DNA from: Erysipelotrichaceae bacterium NK3D112
GTDB taxonomy: Bacteria > Bacillota_I > Bacilli_A > Erysipelotrichales > Erysipelotrichaceae
Reading direction: 5' to 3'
DNA length: 64,000 nt
Assembly: GCA_000701725.1 (NCBI GenBank)
Contig: JNJQ01000013.1
Location: 1-64,000, forward strand
Under the pieces are notes generated by a model. It was given only the letters and a program-made list of their open reading frames with translations, was not told where the DNA came from and did not search any database. How positions within the stretch are numbered: position 1 is the first letter of the stretch; every line of letters starts with the position of its first letter. The position numbers were made by a program, and so were the translations under genes. Shown here one piece after another: positions 26,251 to 34,139 of this stretch.

Positions 26251-26892
26251 ATGGGCATGTATGGAATTGATATTTCCGAACACAACGGCGAAATTGATCT
26301 TTCGCAGTATAAAGATCAGTTCGTGATCATCAGGGCCGGCTGGGGCTGGGCCATTGAACAGAAGGATAAAATGTTTGAGCGCAATGTGCGTGAGTGCATC
26401 CGGCTGAATATTCCCTTCGGCGTCTATTGGTATTCCTATGCAGTGGACATCGAAAGCGCAAGAGCGGAGGCGCAGGTCTTTCTGAGAGTGATTGCCCCGT
26501 ACAGGGATCAGATCAGACTTGGCGTATGGGTGGACCAGGAGGATGCGGATGGCTGGAAGGTCAAAAACGGTTTCCGCATCAATCGGGAATACATTACGGA
26601 AATCACAGCCCTGATGTGTTCCATGATCGAGGCGCAGGGCTATTATACCGGCATCTACTGCTCATACAGCTGGCTTGGGTATCTTGGTGAAAAGTGCGCG
26701 CCGTATGACCGCTGGGTGGCGCATTGGGGAACAGACAACGGTGAAAAGCAGAATGACATGTCTCAATACGGTTCCATCCATCAGTTCACCACGAAGCCGC
26801 TTGACCGTGATTACACGAACAGGGATCTGTCCGCTTTCAAAGCGAAGAAAGCGAAAACGGACATGAATCAGGGCGTGATTGACATTGCCTAA
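26251..26892 (+). CDS. GH25-family lysozyme-like hydrolase
   Basis: The 213-residue single-domain protein matches glycosyl hydrolase family 25 muramidases: the opening strand YGIDISEHNG carries the first catalytic aspartate, and a WVDQEDAD block the acidic pair after strand four, with IYCSYSW following. It has neither signal peptide nor wall-binding domain, unlike typical secreted autolysins, so it may need a holin or lysis to reach its substrate, or may be a prophage relic. GAGGAT precedes the start at 26251. The stop overlaps the promoter of the next transcript. Confidence 0.82.
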   Translation: MGMYGIDISEHNGEIDLSQYKDQFVIIRAGWGWAIEQKDKMFERNVRECIRLNIPFGVYWYSYAVDIESARAEAQVFLRVIAPYRDQIRLGVWVDQEDADGWKVKNGFRINREYITEITALMCSMIEAQGYYTGIYCSYSWLGYLGEKCAPYDRWVAHWGTDNGEKQNDMSQYGSIHQFTTKPLDRDYTNRDLSAFKAKKAKTDMNQGVIDIA

Positions 26893-26921
26893 AGGCATAC
26901 CGTCATGTTATATTTATCAAG

Positions 26922-27080
26922 AATGGGGGAGTAGCGGACGTATCTGTAAAGACGTGGAGAGGTCGTCATCACGGCATAGACCCGGCCCTTCTTAATCCGC
27001 GAGACTCATGCAGCCATTTTTCAGCTGTGTGGGTATGAATCATCAACTCAGCAAGCAGCTGGAAACTGCTTGCTTTTTTC
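26922..27080 (+). ncRNA. yybP-ykoY (Mn2+) riboswitch with terminator
   Basis: The leader carries the family core: GGGGGAGTAGC at the 5' side, GTCGTCATCACGG in the middle, a CCGGCC element and GCGAGACTCAT at the 3' side. ATG/CAT flanks pair as P1, giving an aptamer at about 26922-27011. The expression platform is a perfect terminator stem AGCAAGCAG (27050-27058) / CTGCTTGCT (27066-27074) with T6; an upstream CAGCTG could pair with the stem as antiterminator. A promoter (TTGCCT-18-TATATT) lies at 26885-26914. The gene controlled is the Na/phosphate symporter at 27096, not a classical Mn exporter. Confidence 0.85.
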
Positions 27081-27095
27081 CATAAGGGGGAATTT

Positions 27096-28763
27096 ATGAC
27101 ATTAGCTTCATTGGACTGGGGGATGATTCTTGGCGGTTTCGGACTCTTCATGTTCGGAATCAAATTCATGGGAGACGGCCTTAAGGCAGTTGCCGGAGAC
27201 AGGCTCAAGGATCTGATCAACAAGTACACATCCAACCGTCTTTCCGCACTTCTGATCGGTATTGTTCTTACCATCATCATGCAGTCTTCCAGTGCCACCA
27301 GCGCCATTTCCATCGGCCTTGTCCGTGCAGGCCTGATGACGCTTGAACAGGCGGCAGGTATTATACTCGGTGCGACGATCGGTACAACCGTCACATCATT
27401 CCTGATTTCCATCAGTATTGAAAAATACGCGATGTTCATCATCTTCGCGGGCTGTGCGCTGATCTGCTTCTCCAGCCGCACAAAGCTCAAGCAGAGCGGA
27501 AACGTATTGCTTGGCTTCGGACTGATCTTCTTCGGTATGGCGGCGATGGGCGATGCCCTTGCTGCTCTCAAGGAGCTTCCGCAGTTTGAGGCAATCGCTC
27601 TGAAAATGAGTGAACAGCCGTTGCTGGCACTGCTTGCCGGTATTCTTCTGACTGCCGCTGTACAGTCTTCCGCTGCCACCATCGGTGTCATCCAGAAACT
27701 GTATATGGCTGGTGCGGTCAGCTTCTCCGCTTCGCTTCCGTTCATGTTCGGCGCCAACATCGGCACAACCATGACCGGTATTCTGGCAGCGATCGGCGGC
27801 TCCACCGAAGGCAAGCGCACCGCGGCACTGCATACAACCCTGAACGTGATCTCCACGATTTTCGGAATGCTGCTGCTTAAACCGTATGCAGCCTTCATCC
27901 AGTCGGTCTTCGGAAATCTCAATCCGATGATGCAGATCGCGATGGCCAACATCGTCTTCAAGACAGTCACAACCCTGCTGTTTGTTCCGTTTGTCAATCA
28001 GCTGGTTGCCTTCGTCAAGAAGATCATCCCCGGCGAGGAAAAAGAATCCTACGACTACGGCTTCGATCAGCTTGAAGCGGATGTCGGTGCCGTCCTTCCT
28101 TCCGCTGCGGTTGATGTGGCAAAACAGTTCATTCTCAAGATGGTCGATATCGTCCGTTACAATACATCTGAGGCGCTCACCTATATGAAGAACAAGGGCG
28201 GGGATGAACTCAGACAGAAGATTGACGAACGTGAGGCTCTGATCAACCAGTTCGACCTCAAGGTCACTGAATATCTGATCAAGCTTTCCCAGAAACCCAA
28301 CCTGACAATCAATGACACAAACAACATCCGTTCCTATCTTGACGCCCTGAAGAACTTCGAAAGAGTGGGCGACCTGACCCAGAACCTGATTGAATTCTTC
28401 GAAATGGCATATGAGAAGAAGGAAGACTTCACCGAAGATGCCAGAGCTGAAATGGAAGCGATGTTTGAAAAGCTGATCGAGATGTTCGATGTCGCGGCGG
28501 AAGTCTTCGTTACCAACGACGAGGCAACATACGAGAATCTCAGAAGACTTGAACATGATCTGGATACAATGGAACTGGATGCCAGACGCCATCACTTCAG
28601 AAGAATGCGCGACGGCTCCTGCAACGGTCAGGTCACATCAAGCGTCTACTGCGATATCATCGGTACTCTGGAAAGAATGGGCGACCATTGCTGCAACGTC
28701 GGCAAGGCGACTGTCACAGGCTTTACCAGCGACCTCTCCGATGACGAGATTATTCCGGCTTAA
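27096..28763 (+). CDS. Na/Pi cotransporter with C-terminal PhoU domain
   Basis: This 555-residue protein joins two tandem Na/Pi-cotransporter II repeats (residues about 1-310; the QSSSATSA and QSSAATIG motifs are the duplicated QSS signatures) with a cytoplasmic PhoU-like helical domain (about 345-555). The NptA/YjbB family moves phosphate with sodium, in some bacteria outward. AAGGGGG precedes the ATG. Control by a yybP-ykoY riboswitch suggests expression rises with manganese, linking phosphate or metal-phosphate flux to Mn homeostasis; that link is inferred from position only. Confidence 0.92.
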   Translation: MTLASLDWGMILGGFGLFMFGIKFMGDGLKAVAGDRLKDLINKYTSNRLSALLIGIVLTIIMQSSSATSAISIGLVRAGLMTLEQAAGIILGATIGTTVTSFLISISIEKYAMFIIFAGCALICFSSRTKLKQSGNVLLGFGLIFFGMAAMGDALAALKELPQFEAIALKMSEQPLLALLAGILLTAAVQSSAATIGVIQKLYMAGAVSFSASLPFMFGANIGTTMTGILAAIGGSTEGKRTAALHTTLNVISTIFGMLLLKPYAAFIQSVFGNLNPMMQIAMANIVFKTVTTLLFVPFVNQLVAFVKKIIPGEEKESYDYGFDQLEADVGAVLPSAAVDVAKQFILKMVDIVRYNTSEALTYMKNKGGDELRQKIDEREALINQFDLKVTEYLIKLSQKPNLTINDTNNIRSYLDALKNFERVGDLTQNLIEFFEMAYEKKEDFTEDARAEMEAMFEKLIEMFDVAAEVFVTNDEATYENLRRLEHDLDTMELDARRHHFRRMRDGSCNGQVTSSVYCDIIGTLERMGDHCCNVGKATVTGFTSDLSDDEIIPA

Positions 28764-28779
28764 CAAAAAAATCAAAAAT

Positions 28780-28808
28780 GCAGATCTCATTGAGGTCTGC
28801 TTTTTTTT
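28780..28808 (+). terminator. Terminator of Na/Pi symporter gene
   Basis: GCAGATCTCA and TGAGGTCTGC pair with one mismatch, followed by T8. Confidence 0.85.
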
Positions 28809-28899
28809 ATCGACTAGGAAAGTTCTGTTTTGGTCAAAAAATGTCTGGAAATGAATCTCCATGACAAAAAGACGTAAAAACTGATGTAAAATTTGAACG

Positions 28900-30400
28900 C
28901 ATATATGTGTACTTCAAGTTTTGCCGGAATGAAACTTGCAGTAGTTTTGGGGCCAGGGTGTGACTGCTTCGCATCCTGGTTTTGTTGTCAACGCGCAGAT
29001 GATTTCACTCCTTTATGAGCCAGGTTCATCCGGACCTCATCGTAAATCCTACGTTATGTGATCGGATATCCGGAATTGCTTACGGCGGTTCACCACCAGC
29101 CCTGAAGCGCGGAAGAACATAGGAGTCGACAAATACCATGTAATGACCGCAAGTACACAGAAGCGGGTCTACACCGAAAGTGTCGATCAAAGGCAGCCGG
29201 TAATGTTTCGGCCGGTTAAGATCAGGTTTATATGAATTCTGTTTCAGAAGTCTGAGTTTTACCGCTTTCTTCAGTTTATGATCACAGGTGGCATAAATGC
29301 CATAATAGCGAACCATCTTGAATTGAGGAGGTGGAATATGACGGAGCAGCTTCCATATGAAGTTGAAAATGCTTTCCTCAACTTCGATACGTTCTTCGGT
29401 TTTATGATCCTGATAGAAATATCTGATGGTTTTGCAGTTCTTGTTATAGGAGATGATCCTACTCTGAGCCATCGCGGGCTTACCGGCATAACGAATCATG
29501 TATTTGACAACATGATCCTTTCCTGAAGCCTTCATATCTCTTGGAGGGGCGTGCACATAGAAACCATTCGTATCATCCTGATATAAGACATTGATAAGTC
29601 TTTTAAAGCTCTTCAGCTTTTTGGAATTGTCAGACAGGGCATCACGCATTTTGTCGAGAAGCTGCTTCATTAAAGACTTGCGGAGAGAAGCGTAGTTTAT
29701 GTACTCCAAAGCCGTGTAAACACTATCCTGGTTCATCCCGCCTTCAGTGCACAAAACGTGGACATGCGGATTCCATTTAAGATCACGGCCGTATGTATGA
29801 AGCGTAATGATAAAGCCGGGTGTGATTGTTGATTTCTTTTTCCGCTTGCGGCGTTTCTTTTTTGCGCAGCTGGTTTGAAGAACTTTTGGATTTGTCAAAT
29901 GTATAGAATATAGCTTCCCTTGCGGCTTCAAAAAGAAAATGAAGCCATTCGGGATGAATCCAGAAGAACTCACGCAAACGTTCATCAATAGTGAAAACCA
30001 TATGGCGATGATTGACATCAAGAGTTGACCTGGCGATAAAGAAAGCTTTGGCCCGGGTGGCTTTGGAACCGCAGGAAGGGCAGAATCTGCTTTTGCAGGT
30101 ATAACAAATGATGTGGTGACGATGACAGTTTGGACACTCATATATTTCAAAACCCATATCAAGTGTTCCGCATGCCATCATGCGTTTAATCTCATCTATT
30201 TTGAATTGAGGTAATTTAACATTCTTCTTTTTGCAGGCCGCAAGAAAAGCTTCCCAATGATTATGAAAGATCAACTGGAAAGTTGGCTTATTGGGATCAT
30301 AATGATGTTCAAATGCTTTCGCGGCCGTTTTAACTATCGGTCTAGCCCAATCGTCGTGGATCATGATTGCGGCTTTCTTATCTACAGTATAGACGACCGC
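28900..30400 (-). mobile_element. IS91-like insertion sequence, approximate limits
   Basis: The element is defined by a Y2 (HUH) transposase split by a frameshift. It is inserted between the terminators of two unrelated genes. IS91 elements lack classical inverted repeats and make no target duplication, so the ends are estimated. The gene-free 28813-29079 stretch holds two hairpins, CAAGTTT/AAACTTG (28915-28938) and a CCAGG/CCTGG stem (28953-28979), which may be the rolling-circle terminus; otherwise nothing coding is seen there. Confidence 0.6.
29080..30364 (-). pseudogene. IS91-family transposase, frameshifted
   Basis: The N-terminal part (30364 to about 29860) carries a zinc-binding domain (CPNC, CKSRFCPSCG) and the HUH-side stretch NHRHMVFTI. 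The C-terminal part, in another frame, carries LHTYGRDLKWNPHVHVL and the catalytic Y2 region (KYMIRYAGKP). The break is at a run of six A before G (plus-strand T6 at 29858-29863). Removing one A restores one reading frame of about 428 codons. It is either an inactivating insertion or a slippage site producing full-length enzyme at low level. The ATG at 30364 has no ribosome site. Confidence 0.82.
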
Positions 30401-30448
30401 AAAAAAATGACTTAAGGGGAAGTGCTTTCCTTCACCTTAAGTCATTTT
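30400..30448 (-). terminator. Terminator of GH43 gene
   Basis: A 14-bp perfect stem AAAATGACTTAAGG (30404-30417) / CCTTAAGTCATTTT (30435-30448) is followed by T on the minus strand. Confidence 0.82.
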
Positions 30449-30459
30449 GTTCGAGATGA

Positions 30460-31911
30460 TCAGGCAACAGAGAAACTGAAGAAGTCCGTTCTGCCCTCTG
30501 ATTTCCAGGTGAAGAAAAGGGGATATACGCCGCTGACCGGCTGTAATTCTGCCTTGAAATCAATTCTCTCTGCGGAAGGCGCAACATGAATGAAGGCTGC
30601 CGCTTCTTCGTTTTCACCATAGCGGACTTCCATAATTCCTTCCGTATCTGCCTTCACCCTGACTGTAATTTCTGTCTGGTTTTCAAACTTAAAGTATTTG
30701 AATCCGGCTGTACTGCCGTCATTGAGGTTGCATATATACTGATCGGGATCGCTCATTCTGTCTTCGCCTGTCTGGGTGAATGAGGGGTGCAGGTCCTTGT
30801 TTTTGATTTTGTTTATTTTGCATGCACCTTCCTTTGATTTGAGTACACACGCAATCCGGGCTTCATAGGTGCCGCTTCCATTCAGCGGTCCGCCATTGAG
30901 GCCGCAGCTTGTCATCTCTGCCATTTCGAAACGGCCGTTTTCATCCATACGGATTTCTTCCGCGACTCCCTGCCTGGAGAATTCGTGGTAATTGGTCTGC
31001 CGGTGGCCGAATACATAGAACTTTCCGGCGACCCGCTCGATGGATCCGTGATTGTTGCCCCAGTAGCACTGGGCTTCATGACAGTCTCCGTACCCGATGT
31101 TTCCGTTGGAATGAAGGGGTCCGCCATATACAAAACCGCGGTCCGGTCCTTCCTCACTGACCGCATAGGCGAGTTCATGGGACAGCATCGAAGAATAGAT
31201 GAAATAATACTTGCCGTCAAACTTACGCATTGAACTGGCTTCGTAGAATTCATGGCCTTCGAAAGGCGAACCTTTGCCGTTGGCTCTTCCCGGAATAATT
31301 TTGACCGGTTCGGTTCTGATTGTGATCATATTCGGTTCCAGTTCGATGCAGTCGCATCCGGTTTCGGTTGTTTCATTTCCCAGCCTGCGGCAGATTTCTG
31401 CGGAACCGAAACCTGAATACAGCCATACTTTGCCGTCATCGTCGGTAAACACAGCGGGATCAAAGGCGAACTCATCACCGGCACGCTTGCCGTAAAGCGT
31501 TCCGTCTTTGTGATGCACATCTCCAAAGAATTCAAACGGTCCGGCCGGATTGTCTGCGGCTGCCACGGAAATCACGCCGGCAAAATCCAACGCATAGTAA
31601 AGATAGTATCTGCCATCCGGGCCTTTTGTGACGTCCGGCGCGTATAAGTAATGCCTTGTGCCTTTGAAAGGGTTTGGATACACATTGAAATTCGGATCCT
31701 GTTCCGGGCGGTAGATGACACCTTCATAACACCATTCGGAAAGATCTGCTGCCGGAGCGCTCCAGCATACGTAATCATTCATGCAGTAATGCGTGCCATT
31801 GAACCGGTCATGGCTGCCGTAGATATAAAGTCTTCCATCAAATAAATGCGGTTCCCCATCCGGAATATACTCCCATGAGGGCAGGTATGGGTTGAATGCC
31901 TGGTTTTTCAT
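30460..31911 (-). CDS. Glycoside hydrolase family 43 protein
   Basis: The 483-residue protein has a five-bladed propeller typical of GH43 (beta-xylosidase / alpha-arabinofuranosidase). Visible are the first catalytic-blade motif around PDGEPHLFDGRLYIYGSHD, YAPDVTKGPDGRYYLYY, FDPAVFTDDDGKVWLYSG and a FYEASSMRKFDGKYYF block holding the general acid. About 110 C-terminal residues form a beta-sandwich-like accessory domain. No signal peptide is present, so it acts on imported oligosaccharides. GTGGGGA before the ATG at 31911 sets the start. It lies beside the LicR-type regulator of the catabolic island. Confidence 0.87.
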   Translation of the reverse strand: MKNQAFNPYLPSWEYIPDGEPHLFDGRLYIYGSHDRFNGTHYCMNDYVCWSAPAADLSEWCYEGVIYRPEQDPNFNVYPNPFKGTRHYLYAPDVTKGPDGRYYLYYALDFAGVISVAAADNPAGPFEFFGDVHHKDGTLYGKRAGDEFAFDPAVFTDDDGKVWLYSGFGSAEICRRLGNETTETGCDCIELEPNMITIRTEPVKIIPGRANGKGSPFEGHEFYEASSMRKFDGKYYFIYSSMLSHELAYAVSEEGPDRGFVYGGPLHSNGNIGYGDCHEAQCYWGNNHGSIERVAGKFYVFGHRQTNYHEFSRQGVAEEIRMDENGRFEMAEMTSCGLNGGPLNGSGTYEARIACVLKSKEGACKINKIKNKDLHPSFTQTGEDRMSDPDQYICNLNDGSTAGFKYFKFENQTEITVRVKADTEGIMEVRYGENEEAAAFIHVAPSAERIDFKAELQPVSGVYPLFFTWKSEGRTDFFSFSVA

Positions 31912-32002
31912 CTTGTTTCCCCACTTTTCATTTTTATTATTAGTTGAATAAACAGTATTTCCATCAAGTTTTTTACCATTACAAAACGGTACATGGACAG
32001 AG

Positions 32003-32040
32003 AAAAAACAGAACAGCATTTTTCAAATGCCGCTCTGTTT
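32003..32040 (-). terminator. Terminator of LicR-type regulator gene
   Basis: AAACAGA ... CATTT-TTC-AAATG ... TCTGTTT forms an interrupted stem; the minus strand continues with TTTTTTC. Confidence 0.65.
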
Positions 32041-32084
32041 TCATTTGGATCTGTCTGTTCAGTGTTATCTGCGCTGCCGTGTGT

Positions 32085-33980
32085 TCAGTCAATTCTGACA
32101 GTGCCCAGTATGCCGATCAGGGTGGAGTAGCTCGGATCCTTGATCAGCTGGTCAACCATTCTTCTGTCGGTGATGAAATGGGAAGTGACCTCATAGAAGA
32201 GCTGAGTCGGTTCTTCGTCATTCATGGACAGAAACGCGCAGAGCAGAACCTGGATCTCATATCTTCCCCAGAAGACCGGTTTGTCCAGTACCGCGACAGC
32301 CACAATATCCTCTTCAGTGATCAGTTTTGTCGGGTGGGGAACTGCGACATAAGGGCTGTAATCGGTTGAATGAAGGGCTTCTCTTTCCATAACGGATTCA
32401 TAGAATCCTTCCGGCAGTTTTACGTTTCTGCTCATCCGGTCACAGAGCTGTTTCAGAATGTCCGCTTTGTCGGTGACCCTGATATCCGTGAAAAACATGT
32501 TGGGATGGAAGAATCGGTCAATGACGGAAAGGCGGTGTCGGATCAGCCCGGCTTCGATTGTGCTGTTTTTGGAAAAGAGACTGATATCATCCACCATCAT
32601 GACCGGAATATCCACGGGCAGGGCCGCGCTGACAGTGCATAATATAAAGTCGATGTCCGAAAGATCGAGGGATTTCACCTCATGCAGGGTGGCGAATGTG
32701 ACATTGCCCACATATTCGGAATAATTGCGTTCAATCTGATATTTCAGCAGCTGTGAACTGGCTCTGCCTGCCTGGCAGACAACAAGCACATTCATCTTCT
32801 GCCGTATTTTCTGGTCATGGATGCCGGTCGCGAAAATCAGCGCCAGCCAGTCTGTTTCAGAATTTGGTACTTCCGTGTTGTATTCCCGCTTTAAGACAGC
32901 GACCGCTTCACTGGCCAGCGAATAGGCGTAGGGATAGCCAGCCTGGATATCCAGGTAGGCGTTATTTGTCAGTGCGATCCGGTAGCGCAGCCTGACGTCA
33001 AGCGAGATCAGATGCTGCGACAGCATGATCCGCAGGCGGAAGTTATTGGAGAAATCCACTTTGTAGATATGGCGGATCGATTCAAAGATCTTTTCCGTCA
33101 GCCCGTCGATTCTGGCCGTGATGACTGCGCGGGCATGGATGTCATCCGCCATATTCGCCCGCATGGCGGCGATGTAAATGGCCAGATGATTGATTTCCGG
33201 TTCAGTCACCCGGATGCCAAGCTCATTGAAGATGTCCCTGGCGGCTTCAAAGCCGGCGGTATTTTCGGCTTTGCGCTGCGTGTCGACGATCTGGAAACCG
33301 CGGCCAAAGCGGATAATGCTCAGGAAGACATATGCGGCGGCCGACTGCAGTGAGATTTCTGTCAGATGGATATGATGGCTCTGCAGGCAGTCGATCAGGG
33401 TATCGATGATTTCCGGGATTGGCTCACTTTCACCCTCATGTTCTTCAAAGAAGGTGCCGAATTCATGCTGGAAACAGCTGACGATGCAGTTTCTCTTGCT
33501 GAATTCCGATCCGATCAGCCGCAGGCCGTAATACGGCTTGCGCTCAAGGGTCAGATGGTGATATTCAAACAGCGCTTCACAGTCCTTCAGGGTTTCCGAG
33601 ATGATCTGCGGCGAAACATAAAGCTGGTCGGCGAAATCCGAGGTCTTGATATAATCGTCCGCGGTCAGCAGTTTCAGGGCGATATAGGAAATACGCTCCT
33701 GCGAGCTTCCCTGGGAAGCTTCCCGGGAAAGCGCATGGCTGCTGAAATACGCATTCCATTTGTCCCGGTCTGAAATCTCAAGCCTGAAACCGTAGCGGGG
33801 CCGGGAAATAATCTGGGCGCCCTGGTCTTCGATCAGAGTGTTGATTTCAGCGATACGGGTGCGCGCCGTTTTCTCGCTGACATGAAGAAAATCCGCGATA
33901 TCCTTCGCGGTCATATATTCCCGGGATGATAGTTTCGACAGGATTGCTTCAGGGCTGACGCGGTTTTTTCTGCCTTCCAT
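32085..33980 (-). CDS. LicR/BglG-type PTS-regulated transcriptional activator
   Basis: The 631-residue regulator has an N-terminal HTH pair (residues 1-130; MTAKDIADFLHVSEKTARTRI), two PRD domains (roughly 170-390) with regulatory histidines, an EIIB-like domain (LVVCQAGRASSQLL with the phosphorylatable Cys) and a C-terminal EIIA-like domain (VAVPHPTK). Such regulators are switched by phosphorylation from their own PTS and activate its operon. It is divergent from the rhamnosidase and adjacent to EIIBCA, its likely sensor and target. The start at 33980 lies 7 nt after TATAAT with no ribosome site, so the message is probably leaderless. Confidence 0.88.
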   Translation of the reverse strand: MEGRKNRVSPEAILSKLSSREYMTAKDIADFLHVSEKTARTRIAEINTLIEDQGAQIISRPRYGFRLEISDRDKWNAYFSSHALSREASQGSSQERISYIALKLLTADDYIKTSDFADQLYVSPQIISETLKDCEALFEYHHLTLERKPYYGLRLIGSEFSKRNCIVSCFQHEFGTFFEEHEGESEPIPEIIDTLIDCLQSHHIHLTEISLQSAAAYVFLSIIRFGRGFQIVDTQRKAENTAGFEAARDIFNELGIRVTEPEINHLAIYIAAMRANMADDIHARAVITARIDGLTEKIFESIRHIYKVDFSNNFRLRIMLSQHLISLDVRLRYRIALTNNAYLDIQAGYPYAYSLASEAVAVLKREYNTEVPNSETDWLALIFATGIHDQKIRQKMNVLVVCQAGRASSQLLKYQIERNYSEYVGNVTFATLHEVKSLDLSDIDFILCTVSAALPVDIPVMMVDDISLFSKNSTIEAGLIRHRLSVIDRFFHPNMFFTDIRVTDKADILKQLCDRMSRNVKLPEGFYESVMEREALHSTDYSPYVAVPHPTKLITEEDIVAVAVLDKPVFWGRYEIQVLLCAFLSMNDEEPTQLFYEVTSHFITDRRMVDQLIKDPSYSTLIGILGTVRID

Positions 33981-34044
33981 GTATATAATTATACAATACA
34001 GACATATTTTTTCAGCCATGTCATTTGAGCTATGATATGACTGT

Positions 34045-34060
34045 CAGGGAAAATTACCGC
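34045..34060 (+). promoter_or_regulatory. Degenerate TTACCGC operator before rhamnosidase
   Basis: GGGAAAATTACCGC (within 34047-34060) matches one half of the perfect palindrome TTGCGGTAAATTACCGCAA found before the PTS operon at 36419. The intergenic region (33981-34139) is shared by the divergent LicR-type gene and the rhamnosidase gene. Confidence 0.5.
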
Positions 34061-34139
34061 ATTATTCAAGTAAAACAGATGAAGGATATTGACCTCTGAA
34101 ACAGGCATACTGATGATGAACAATAATCAGGAGGCATTT

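Noticed and set aside
29858-29863. Programmed -1 frameshift in the IS transposase
   Set aside because: The frame needed is +1 (or loss of one A), so an A6G -1 slippage signal does not restore the protein; an extra base or transcript slippage fits better.
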